DNA of 64,000 nucleotides from Hwanghaeella grinnelliae (GTDB taxonomy: Bacteria; Pseudomonadota; Alphaproteobacteria; UBA8366; Aestuariispiraceae), in contig NZ_SADE01000001.1 of NCBI RefSeq assembly GCF_004005845.1, forward strand, positions 682,001 to 746,000, written 5' to 3'. Of this stretch, positions 25,179 to 32,876 are shown one piece after another; the stretch's first letter is position 1; every line of letters starts with the position of its first letter. The notes beneath the pieces were generated by a model. It saw only the letters and a list, made by a program, of their open reading frames with translations. It was not told where the DNA came from and made no database searches. The position numbers and the translations under genes were made by a program.

Positions 25179-25976
25179 ATGTCGATCAATACGTTCATTG
25201 CCTTCCTTCTATGCATCAGCCTGTTTATCGGGTCGATCGTCATCAGCACGGACAACTATTGGATTTTCGCCAGCGGTTCCAGCTTTGTGATGGTTGTCGG
25301 CGGAACCTTGGCCGCCACATTCCTGGGGCAGGAGGCGCGCTATGTCCTGCTCGCTCTGCGTGGAATCTTATCCACTTTCTCGGTCCAGCGCATCGGCCGA
25401 AGCATTCTGAACCAGGAAGTCGGCCGAATTATCCGTTGGGGGTATTTGTCCCAGCAAAAGGGCGTTACGGCGTTGGAGCAGGAAGCCCAGAAGGTCAAGG
25501 CGGACCCGTTCCTGAGCTTCGGGCTTGAACTTGTCTTGTCGGGATACAAGGCAGACGACATCCGGTCCAACCTGCAATCTGTCGCGAATTCCACCTTCGA
25601 ACGGAACATGGTGCCGGCCAATATCTGCAAGAACATGGCGAGCACGGCGCCTGCCTTCGGCATGATCGGCACCTTGGTGGGGCTGATCATCATGCTGGAT
25701 GATATGGGAACGGATCCGACGCAACTGGGCAATGGACTTGCTGTCGCCCTCAATACCACGCTCTACGGCGTCATCATGGCGCGGATGATCTGTCTGCCGG
25801 CGGCCAACAAAATGACCCAGCGGCATGAAATCAACCGGTTTCGGCACGAATTGTTGTTGGAAGGACTGGCCCTTTTGGCCGACCGCAAGAACCCGCGCTT
25901 TATCCAGGACCGTATGAACAGTTTCCTGGACCCGGCAATCCGTTTCGACATCGACAAGCAACTGCGCGAACGGTAG
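25179..25976 (+). CDS. motA: Flagellar motor / MotA-TolQ-ExbB family proton channel subunit MotA
   Basis: 265 aa from ATG 25179 (271 aa if ATG 25161 is used; neither has a strong ribosome site). Four helices: two at the N-terminus (TFIAFLLCISLFIGSIVIS and a second at about 27-45), and two after the cytoplasmic domain (APAFGMIGTLVGLIIML and LNTTLYGVIMARMICLPAA). The PAFGMIGTLVGLI and TTLYGV sequences are the MotA/PomA signature. With MotB it forms the stator that couples ion flow to flagellar rotation. No other flagellar structural genes are in the window. motB follows after 10 nt. Confidence 0.92.
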   Translation: MSINTFIAFLLCISLFIGSIVISTDNYWIFASGSSFVMVVGGTLAATFLGQEARYVLLALRGILSTFSVQRIGRSILNQEVGRIIRWGYLSQQKGVTALEQEAQKVKADPFLSFGLELVLSGYKADDIRSNLQSVANSTFERNMVPANICKNMASTAPAFGMIGTLVGLIIMLDDMGTDPTQLGNGLAVALNTTLYGVIMARMICLPAANKMTQRHEINRFRHELLLEGLALLADRKNPRFIQDRMNSFLDPAIRFDIDKQLRER

Positions 25977-25986
25977 GAGAAACAAC

Positions 25987-26670
25987 ATGCCGCATCGCCG
26001 CCGCAGATCGGACGCCGTCCAGGAGAACGAGGATGACTGGCTCGTCACCTATGCGGATGCGATCACGCTGTTGATGGCCTTTTTCGTAATGTTGATCTCG
26101 TTCTCGAAAATCGACCTCGTGCGATTCGAAGAGGTCCAGGCTGGCATCAAGGGTACAGTCGGCAAGCAGGAGCAGGAAGAAGCCAAGGAAGTTCTGCCGA
26201 TCTACAAGATGCACAGCAAGGTCCAGGCAATTGTAGACACCACGTCTGAGCTGCCGCCGGGCGACGTGCAGGTCGGCTTCGACGACGAAGGGATCGTCAT
26301 CGATTTCGTTGTGGCATCGTTCTTCAAGCCGCAATCGGTGGAAATGACCGATCAGGCAAAATTGATCCTGCGGCAGATCCGCTACGAATTGCAGGATCCG
26401 CCCTACAACCTCTATTTCGTTGATGTGGAAGGGCATACGGATGATGTGCCCATCAGCACACCGGAATTTCCGTCGAATTGGGAACTGTCCGCGCTTCAGG
26501 CGGCAAGCGTGGTACGATATTTGATTGAAGAAGGGATGGATCCCGAGCGAATGCAAGCGGCGGGCTATGCGGATACACGGCCTAAACTTAAAGCGACCAA
26601 TGTTGCGGGCGAGGCAATTCCTGAGAACCGGCGTCAGAACCGGCGCATCGCTATTCGGCTTCATCCATGA
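25987..26670 (+). CDS. motB: MotB-like stator protein with OmpA peptidoglycan-binding domain
   Basis: 227 aa. Cytoplasmic basic N-terminus, one membrane helix WLVTYADAITLLMAFFVML (18-36) with the ion-binding aspartate D24, a linker, then an OmpA/MotB domain (about 95-227) with YFVDVEGHTDDVPIS, FPSNWELSALQAASVVRYLIE and RRQNRRIAIRLHP. The linker QEQEEAKEVLP is short and charged. ATG 25987 with TAGGAGAAACAAC in front. Anchors the stator to the cell wall. The pair lacks linked motor genes, so it might also serve another energised envelope process, but motor stator is the simplest reading. Confidence 0.93.
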   Translation: MPHRRRRSDAVQENEDDWLVTYADAITLLMAFFVMLISFSKIDLVRFEEVQAGIKGTVGKQEQEEAKEVLPIYKMHSKVQAIVDTTSELPPGDVQVGFDDEGIVIDFVVASFFKPQSVEMTDQAKLILRQIRYELQDPPYNLYFVDVEGHTDDVPISTPEFPSNWELSALQAASVVRYLIEEGMDPERMQAAGYADTRPKLKATNVAGEAIPENRRQNRRIAIRLHP

Positions 26671-26739
26671 TGAAAGTGGTCCTAAATCCAGCCAATAACG
26701 GCGATATTAGCAGAAAACAGGTTGCCTCTGACTCTGTCT

Positions 26740-26753
26740 GTGACGTGGGTCAC
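26740..26753. promoter_or_regulatory. Crp/Fnr-type palindrome upstream of the metallo-hydrolase gene
   Basis: GTGACGTGGGTCAC is a perfect GTGAC-N4-GTCAC inverted repeat preceded by T and followed by T, so it also reads TGTGA-N6-TCACT. It lies about 108 bp before the start of the MBL-fold gene. Confidence 0.45.
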
Positions 26754-26831
26754 TGGTTTTTCCTTGAAAACCAACTATCGGTATCCAAAGGTGTTTTGAG
26801 CATTGGGCTATGCTCAACCCGGGGGGGAAGA

Positions 26832-26876
26832 ATGAAAACGAATTCGGTTGATTTGTCGGCATGGCCTTCAAAGTAA
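26832..26876 (+). CDS. 14-codon leader peptide overlapping the start of the MBL-fold gene
   Basis: ATG 26832 follows a G-run GGGGGGGAAGA that should bind ribosomes well and encodes MKTNSVDLSAWPSK, stopping at 26876, 13 nt inside the MBL gene (ATG 26861), in another frame. The MBL gene itself has no visible ribosome site. This layout fits translational coupling through a short leader ORF (inference). Confidence 0.4.
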   Translation: MKTNSVDLSAWPSK

Positions 26877-27685
26877 AATTCTGGGGCGTTCGCGGGTCGA
26901 TCGCTTGTCCGTCGCCGCGCCATATCGGCTTTGGCGGCAATACGAGCTGTATCGAAGTTTCGACTGGCGGCGAGCGTATCATCTTCGATGCCGGAACGGG
27001 TATCCGGAATCTGGGTGCCTGGTTGCTGCGCAAGGATGTGCACCGCGCCAATATCATGCTGTCCCACACCCATTGGGACCACATCAACGGCTTTCCTTTC
27101 TTCACCCCGGCCTTTGTTCCCGGCAAAAGCTTCAACATCATGGCCGGCCATATCCAGGAAGAAGGCGGCGTGCGCAAAGTGCTCGGCGGGCAGATGGCGC
27201 AGCCGTTTTTCCCGGTGCCGCTGGAAGCGATGCAGTCCAACCTGTCCTTCGAGGATTTTTCCGCTGGCGACTCGTTCAGCCTGACGCCGGGTGTGGTAAT
27301 CCGGACAAAACCGTTGAACCATCCGAACGGCGCGACCGGTTATCGGGTGGAGTTCAAGGGCAAGGCGATGTGCTATGTCACCGACCTTGAGCATATCCCA
27401 GGACGACCGGATGAAACGGTCCTTGAATTGATCGAGGGCGCCGATCTGGTGATTTACGACAGCACCTATACGGAAGAAGAATTTCCAAGCAAGGTTGGTT
27501 GGGGGCATTCGACCTGGGAAGAAGGCGTGCGGCTTTGCAAAATGGCGAATGCCAAGATGCTGGCGATCTTCCATCATGACCCGACCCATGAAGACAAGTT
27601 CATGGAAGAGCTTGAGATGCAGGCAAGGGACACATGGTCAGGCGCCGTTGTCGCGCGTGAAAACATGCGGATCAACCTGCTTTAG
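26861..27685 (+). CDS. MBL-fold metallo-hydrolase (PhnP/phosphodiesterase-like)
   Basis: 274 aa. Begins MAFKVKFWGVRGSIACP, the typical start of COG1235-type hydrolases, and carries the dinuclear zinc motif LSHTHWDHINGFPFF (H69, H71, D73, H74), then NHPNGATGYRVEF, the AspGly-type line YVTDLEHIPG and a second His cluster FHHDPTHEDKF. Proteins of this layout often neighbour GAF and HD-GYP proteins, as here (27886). The reaction is probably hydrolysis of a phosphodiester or related ester, but the substrate is unknown. It has no strong ribosome site of its own; a short leader ORF overlaps its start. Confidence 0.85.
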   Translation: MAFKVKFWGVRGSIACPSPRHIGFGGNTSCIEVSTGGERIIFDAGTGIRNLGAWLLRKDVHRANIMLSHTHWDHINGFPFFTPAFVPGKSFNIMAGHIQEEGGVRKVLGGQMAQPFFPVPLEAMQSNLSFEDFSAGDSFSLTPGVVIRTKPLNHPNGATGYRVEFKGKAMCYVTDLEHIPGRPDETVLELIEGADLVIYDSTYTEEEFPSKVGWGHSTWEEGVRLCKMANAKMLAIFHHDPTHEDKFMEELEMQARDTWSGAVVARENMRINLL

Positions 27686-27719
27686 CCGCCGGCAGGCACT
27701 CTCTCTGCTTTTCACCGCA

Positions 27720-27734
27720 TGCAAATCGTTTGCA
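27720..27734. promoter_or_regulatory. Palindrome TGCAAATCGTTTGCA upstream of the HD-GYP gene
   Basis: GCAAA-TCG-TTTGC inverted repeat, 152 bp before the TTG start of the GAF/HD-GYP gene. It is nearly identical to the palindrome at 29742-29758, downstream of that gene. Likely operator or protein-binding site; binder unknown. Confidence 0.4.
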
Positions 27735-27885
27735 ACGCCCTTACCATAAGCGCCCGAAGCGATTATCCTGTTGTATGACGGCGGGGGTGCCGAATGGCTT
27801 TCCGGCCCTGGCCGGGCGGCTGAAGGTCTGGGGCGCTGCGGAATCTCGGCGCTTTGAACCAATACGGGGTGAGGGCTGAATCCAT

Positions 27886-29718
27886 TTGACTGATGACGTG
27901 CAGGACGTGACGACCACGCCGGATTTTATGCTGTCTCCGGAAAGGGACCCTTATGGACTGCAGGCGAAGGCCGAAAGGCGTTCGTCCGGGGTGTTCGGCG
28001 GGCGGCGTGAAGGCGATCGTGTTATCCGGCGTTTGATCGAACTGGGCATAGCCCTGTCGGCGGAACGGAATACCGATCGCTTGCTGGAGATGATCCTGCT
28101 GGAAGCCAAGCAGATCTATAACTCGGATGGCGGCACACTCTATCTGACCACCGAAGACGAGACGGGCCTGGCATTCAAGATCATGCGCAACGATACGCTG
28201 CAGGTCGCGCTCGGTGGGACGACGGGCAAGGAAATTCCGTTCCCACCGGTGCCGCTTGTCCGAGAAGATGGGTCCAAGAATACGAACAATGTTGCGTCCA
28301 ACGTCTGGCATCAGCGCCAAGCCGTGAACATCGTCGATGCCTATGAGGCGGAAGATTACGATTTCAGCGGCACCAAGAAATTCGACGAAAGCACAGGCTA
28401 TCGGTCAAAATCCTTTCTGACCGTGCCGATGATCAATACGAGCGAGGAGGTCATCGGCGTCCTGCAGCTGATCAACGCGCGGGATGCGACGGGAAAGACG
28501 GTCTCTTTCGACCGTAAGCTTCAGCCCTTGATCGAGGCGCTGACCAGTCAGGCTGCCGTGGCGCTTGAAAACTCGATGCTGATCAATGAACAGCGGCGGC
28601 TGTGGGATTCGTTGATCGAAATGCTGGCGTCTTCGATCGATGACAAATCGCCCTATACCGGCGGCCATTGCCAGCGCGTGCCGGTGATCACCAAGATGTT
28701 GGTCGATGCGGCCTGCAAAAGCACGGAAGGTATCTATTCCGATTTCGATCTGACCGAGGAGGAATGGTACGAACTGCATGTCGCGGCCTGGCTACATGAT
28801 TGCGGTAAGGTGACGACGCCGGAATATGTGGTCGACAAGGCCTCGAAGCTTGAAACGATCTATAACCGTATCAACGAAATTCGAACCAGGTTCGAGGTGT
28901 TGCGCCGGGATGCCGAAATCGAATGCCTCAAGGCGCAACTGGCCGGCAAGGACAAGGCCGAGGCGGAAGCCCAGTTCGATGCGGCATGCACGCGACTGGC
29001 TGAAGAATTCAAGTTTGTTGCTCAGGCCAATGTGGGCGGCGAGTTCATGGATGACGACGCCCTGGCCAAATTGAATGAGATTGCGCAGCAGACCTGGATG
29101 CGCCATTTCGACAAAACATTGGGATTGAGTCCGGCGGAAGAAACCTTCCTGAAGCACAAGATGCCGTCTACGCCCGGTCTGGAACCTTTGCTGGGCGATC
29201 TGCCGGAGCATGAGGTCGGCAAGTATAACCGCGGCGAGTTGTACAATCTCTCCATCCGGCGCGGGACTTTAACCAGCGAGGAACGGGAAACGATTAACGA
29301 CCATATCGTCGTCACGATCAAAATGCTGGAACAACTGCCCTTCCCGAAGAACATGCGCCGGATACCGGAATATGCGGGCGGACATCATGAGAAGATGGAT
29401 GGAACAGGCTATCCGCGCGGTTTGACGAAGTCCGAAATGTCGGTGCCGGCACGCGTCATGGCCATCGCCGATATCTTCGAGGCGCTGACCGCCGCCGACC
29501 GGCCATACAAAAAGGCGAAGACGATCAGCGAGTCCCTTCGGATCATGAGCTTCATGGTCAAGGATCAGCATATCGACGCGGATCTGTTTGACCTCTTCCT
29601 GCGGTCAGGCGTATGGCGGAAATATGCTGACCAATTCCTGGAACCGCAGCAGATCGACGATGTGGATATCGAGGACTATCTTCCGGCACCCGATCTGCTT
29701 TCCGCGGTGGATGCCTGA
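27886..29718 (+). CDS. GAF-domain HD-GYP phosphodiesterase with a large central insertion
   Basis: 610 aa. Start TTG 27886 is tentative; ATG 27928 (Met15) is an alternative. A GAF domain (about 48-232; YNSDGGTLYLTTED, GYRSKSFLTVPMINTSEEVIGVLQLIN) precedes an HD-GYP domain with LHDCGKVTTPEYVVDKASKLE (H304, D305), DHIVVTIKML (H473) and GGHHEKMDGTGYPRGL (H500-H501, GYP 508-510). HD-GYP enzymes hydrolyse cyclic di-GMP (or hybrid cyclic dinucleotides) to linear products or GMP. Between the HD and HHE motifs lie about 195 residues instead of roughly 60, a charged helical insertion with QLAGKDKAEAEAQFDAA. The metal ligands are intact. Follows the MBL hydrolase. Confidence 0.9.
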   Translation: MTDDVQDVTTTPDFMLSPERDPYGLQAKAERRSSGVFGGRREGDRVIRRLIELGIALSAERNTDRLLEMILLEAKQIYNSDGGTLYLTTEDETGLAFKIMRNDTLQVALGGTTGKEIPFPPVPLVREDGSKNTNNVASNVWHQRQAVNIVDAYEAEDYDFSGTKKFDESTGYRSKSFLTVPMINTSEEVIGVLQLINARDATGKTVSFDRKLQPLIEALTSQAAVALENSMLINEQRRLWDSLIEMLASSIDDKSPYTGGHCQRVPVITKMLVDAACKSTEGIYSDFDLTEEEWYELHVAAWLHDCGKVTTPEYVVDKASKLETIYNRINEIRTRFEVLRRDAEIECLKAQLAGKDKAEAEAQFDAACTRLAEEFKFVAQANVGGEFMDDDALAKLNEIAQQTWMRHFDKTLGLSPAEETFLKHKMPSTPGLEPLLGDLPEHEVGKYNRGELYNLSIRRGTLTSEERETINDHIVVTIKMLEQLPFPKNMRRIPEYAGGHHEKMDGTGYPRGLTKSEMSVPARVMAIADIFEALTAADRPYKKAKTISESLRIMSFMVKDQHIDADLFDLFLRSGVWRKYADQFLEPQQIDDVDIEDYLPAPDLLSAVDA

Positions 29719-29741
29719 ACCCACGGTCAATGAAGCTTTGC

Positions 29742-29758
29742 CTGCAAAGCGTTTGCAG
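29742..29758. promoter_or_regulatory. 17-bp palindrome CTGCAAA-GCG-TTTGCAG between HD-GYP and threonine aldolase
   Basis: Perfect 7-3-7 inverted repeat, 24 bp after the HD-GYP stop and about 65 bp before the threonine aldolase start. Shares TGCAAA-nCG-TTTGCA with 27720-27734. Confidence 0.45.
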
Positions 29759-29822
29759 CGCGCGCAGACATAGGATACGGCAATTCCGTATTCCCTCTTC
29801 GATCCGCCACTGGAGCTGAAAA

Positions 29823-30893
29823 ATGACCTATCCCGCCGCTTCGTCGGACCGCCCGGCCGCCTTTTCCGGTGCAAACCGCGTCATCGATCTGCGGAGCGAT
29901 ACCGTGACGCGGCCGTCGCAAGGCATGTATGACGCGATTGCCTCGGCGGCGGTTGGCGATGACGTCTACGGCGACGACCCAACGGTGAACGCGCTGGAGG
30001 CAAAGGCGGCGGATTTGATGGGCAAGGAGGCGGCGGTTCTGTTTGCTAGCGGCACGCAGTCGAACCTGGCCGCGGTCATGGCGCATTGCGGGCGGGGTGA
30101 GGAATTTATCATTGGAACCGGCTATCACATCGTGACCTACGAAGCGATGGGGACGGCCGTCCTCGGCAGCGTCGCTGCCTATTCGATCCCGACGAACGAT
30201 GTCGGGGAAATACCGCTGGACGCGATCAAGGGGGCGGTGAAATTGCCGGATCCGCATTTCCCGGTGACGCGCCTACTATCGCTGGAGAACACTCATAACG
30301 GCATGCCGCTTTCCATGGACTATATGGCCAAGGCGACCGCCGTTGTACGGGAAGCGGGCCTGAACACCCATCTGGATGGGGCCAGGGTGATGAATGCCGC
30401 TGTTGCCCTGGGCGTCCAGCCCGCAGAAGTTGGGGCCTATTTCGACACCGTATCCGTATGCCTGTCCAAGGGTTTGGGATCGCCGGTCGGGTCGGTTCTG
30501 GTCGGGTCGGCGGATTTGATCGCCAAAGCGCGCAGGATCCGGAAAATGCTCGGCGGCGCGATGCGGCAGGCTGGCGTCATTGCGGCCTGCGGTCTTTATG
30601 CATTGGAAAACAATATCGACCGTTTGGCTGAAGACCATCTGCATGCCTCACAATTGGCGGACGGCCTTGCGGGTTTGAATGTCGACGGGCTCGATGTGGT
30701 GGCGTGTAACACGAACATGGTCTTTGTCGATTTGTCCGATGCCTTGGTGGCGCGTTTGCCGTCGGCCTTGCTGGAACGCGGCGTGCAGATTTCCGGTCGC
30801 AGCAGCAGGATCCGGCTGGTCGCGCATTTGGACGTCAGTGCCGATGATGTCGACAAGGTGGTGTCGGCCTTCGGGGATGCGTGCTCCGCCTGA
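29823..30893 (+). CDS. ltaE: Low-specificity L-threonine aldolase
   Basis: 356 aa PLP enzyme that splits L-threonine/allo-threonine to glycine and acetaldehyde. Beta-eliminating lyase fold: VIDLRSDTVTRP (20-31) and VGDDVYGDDPTVNALE (44-59) are the threonine-aldolase start, with ASGTQSNLAAV (75-85), HLDGARVMNAAV (183-194) and the Schiff-base lysine K216 in VCLSKGLGSPVGS. ATG 29823 after CTGGAGCTGAAAA. A palindrome sits in its leader. Ends 15 nt from the convergent LysR gene. Confidence 0.93.
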   Translation: MTYPAASSDRPAAFSGANRVIDLRSDTVTRPSQGMYDAIASAAVGDDVYGDDPTVNALEAKAADLMGKEAAVLFASGTQSNLAAVMAHCGRGEEFIIGTGYHIVTYEAMGTAVLGSVAAYSIPTNDVGEIPLDAIKGAVKLPDPHFPVTRLLSLENTHNGMPLSMDYMAKATAVVREAGLNTHLDGARVMNAAVALGVQPAEVGAYFDTVSVCLSKGLGSPVGSVLVGSADLIAKARRIRKMLGGAMRQAGVIAACGLYALENNIDRLAEDHLHASQLADGLAGLNVDGLDVVACNTNMVFVDLSDALVARLPSALLERGVQISGRSSRIRLVAHLDVSADDVDKVVSAFGDACSA

Positions 30894-30908
30894 CCCCGGC
30901 GCTCCGTC

Positions 30909-31913
30909 TTATTCGTGAAGGACTTCGATCGCATTTACCAGTTGCGGCGCGATTTCCACGATCCGGCTGATTGTTTGCCGGTTGATGATGCGCCGGCAAT
31001 CGGTTGCCAGCCGTTCCGGTAGGCGGCCCAACTCGTCCGATCGGGCGATCAGCCAGATGCGCCGCGACAAGGCAGGGAAGGGCATTTGGTGCACGTCGAT
31101 ATAGGGGGCGAACCGTTCGGCATCCAACATGTTCAACGGTGAGGTCAAAGCCCAGCCGCCCGATTGCACGACCGATGCATAGACCGACCGTGACGCGTCG
31201 AAGGCGAAGCGCCGAGGTGGGGTAAACCGAACCCGCCGCAAATGCTGCGTGATCTGGTGGCCGGCATGGGTTTCTTCAGAAAACTGCACACAGGGCAAAG
31301 CGGAGAGCTGGGGCAGGATTTCTTGGTCCGGATCGATGACGCCCTTTGCGCAGATCATAAAGTAATTTTCACGCAGAAGCGGCGTCACCCAATACGCGCT
31401 GGTGTCGTCCGGCAGGATCGCGGCAATCGCAATGTCGGACCGACGGCTGACCAGTTCCTGGACCATTACGTCGGACCGGCCTGAGGACGCGCTGACGAAA
31501 CAGTTGCGGAACTGAGCCTGCAGCCGGGATACAAGCGCCGGCGTCAGGGAAACGTCGAAATCGTCAATGATTGACAAGTTGAGCTTCGGCAGGGCCGTCA
31601 GGTTCAGTTCGGCCAATTCCGTCTGTGCTTCCGCGACGGTTTCCAGAATTTTATGCGCGTGCCTGCGCAGCACCTGCCCGGCCGGCGTCAAGGTGATCGG
31701 ACGCCCGCGTCGGTCGAACAGTTTCGCGCCGACTGCCTGTTCCAACGCAGTGATTTGCTGACTGACGCTCGACGGGCTGCTTCCGATCCGTTCCGCCGCG
31801 CCGCCGATGGTACGGGTTTCCTCGACCGCAACGAAGGTTTTCAAACCCCGCAACGTGAGGTCCGTGCCGGTCTTCGCTTCAGATCCGGTTGAGCGTATGG
31901 AATTGTCCGTCAT
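30909..31913 (-). CDS. LysR family transcriptional regulator
   Basis: 334 aa. An unusually long N-terminal tail (MTDNSIRSTGSEAKTGTD) precedes the winged HTH (about 19-80: LRGLKTFVAVEETRTIGGAAERIGSSPSSVSQQITALEQAVGAKLFDR), and the effector domain follows (LNLSIIDDFDVSLTPALVSRLQ, VVQSGGWALTSPLNML). Target genes are unknown: neighbours are threonine aldolase (convergent) and RraA (same strand, upstream). ATG 31913. Confidence 0.92.
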   Translation of the reverse strand: MTDNSIRSTGSEAKTGTDLTLRGLKTFVAVEETRTIGGAAERIGSSPSSVSQQITALEQAVGAKLFDRRGRPITLTPAGQVLRRHAHKILETVAEAQTELAELNLTALPKLNLSIIDDFDVSLTPALVSRLQAQFRNCFVSASSGRSDVMVQELVSRRSDIAIAAILPDDTSAYWVTPLLRENYFMICAKGVIDPDQEILPQLSALPCVQFSEETHAGHQITQHLRRVRFTPPRRFAFDASRSVYASVVQSGGWALTSPLNMLDAERFAPYIDVHQMPFPALSRRIWLIARSDELGRLPERLATDCRRIINRQTISRIVEIAPQLVNAIEVLHE

Positions 31914-32044
31914 GCGTTATCGGCCCGCGCGGAAAAGGGACGCGCCCGTTCGGATGGCGCGGGTCCCTGCGTTGTCGCTGCTTCAACAAAGCGGGTCATT
32001 TCAGGATGCTCAGCAAATAATTGTGATAGTGCTTATATACACGG

Positions 32045-32076
32045 AAAAACCGGGTCCCACACAAGTGGGCCCGGTT
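32045..32076 (-). terminator. Rho-independent terminator after the RraA gene
   Basis: On the minus strand AACCGGGCCCAC pairs with GTGGGACCCGGTT around TTGT, followed by TTTTCC. It closes the minus-strand rraA/dehydratase transcript before the LysR gene. Confidence 0.85.
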
Positions 32077-32122
32077 GTCGCACCGCAACATCGTCTGCAC
32101 GAACAATCGTGGGGATTGCCGC

Positions 32123-32833
32123 TTAGCGGCCGTTCTTTTCTCGCCACGTGGCAAAGTCGGCCAAGGTTTGCTCATTGGTCGGCGGGTAGAGGCCGATGAT
32201 GGATTGCCCTGCCATGACCTGTTCCGTCACGAAGTCTTCGAACGCCGTCATTTCATGGGCCTCATTGGCAATCTCGTCGGCAATATTGGCGGGAATCACG
32301 ACAACACCTTCACCGTCACCGACGACGATGTCGCCCGGGAAGACAGGAACGCCGCCGCAGCCGATTGGAAGATTGAAATCGATGGCCTGATGCAGCGTCA
32401 GGTTCGTCGGTGAGGACGGGCGCTGCTGATAGGCCGGAATTTCCAACGTGCCGATTGTCGGGCTGTCTCGGAACCCACCATCCGTTACGATGCCGGCGCC
32501 CCCGCGTTTCATCAGGCGGCGGATCAAGATGTCCCCGGCGGATGCTGCCCGTGCATCCTGCCTGCTGTCGATGACCATGACATGGCCTTCGGGGCATTGC
32601 TCGATAGCGGCCCTTTGCGGGTGTTCCGGGTTTTGGAAAACCGTGATCGGGTTCAAGTCCTCACGCGCGGGAATGTAGCGCAGGGTGAAGGCCGGCCCAA
32701 CCATGTTCCGCTCTTTCGCGGCTATCGGCCGAACGTTCTGGATGAAGACATTGCGCAGACCGCGTTTGAACAACGCCGTGGTCAGTGTCGCACAGGAGAC
32801 CGCGGAGAGTTTTTCTCGGGTTTCTGGATTCAT
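32123..32833 (-). CDS. RraA family protein, probable 4-hydroxy-2-oxo-acid aldolase type
   Basis: 236 aa. Long RraA-like proteins of this kind (MVGPAFTLRYIPAREDLNP; DARAASAGDILIRRLMKRGGAGIVTDGGFRDSP; CGGVPVFPGDIVVGDGEGVVVIPANIADEIA) act as Mg-dependent retro-aldolases; the GGFRD metal/substrate motif is intact. In a cluster with an aldonate dehydratase and a lactonase it could cleave the 2-keto-3-deoxy product (inference), although the family also includes mere RNase E regulators. ATG 32833 after GGGGAACAATCA; 43 nt downstream of the dehydratase stop. Confidence 0.85.
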   Translation of the reverse strand: MNPETREKLSAVSCATLTTALFKRGLRNVFIQNVRPIAAKERNMVGPAFTLRYIPAREDLNPITVFQNPEHPQRAAIEQCPEGHVMVIDSRQDARAASAGDILIRRLMKRGGAGIVTDGGFRDSPTIGTLEIPAYQQRPSSPTNLTLHQAIDFNLPIGCGGVPVFPGDIVVGDGEGVVVIPANIADEIANEAHEMTAFEDFVTEQVMAGQSIIGLYPPTNEQTLADFATWREKNGR

Positions 32834-32876
32834 TGATTGTTCCCCGTTTTCCCGATGGTTCGGGATGTTGTTTTAG

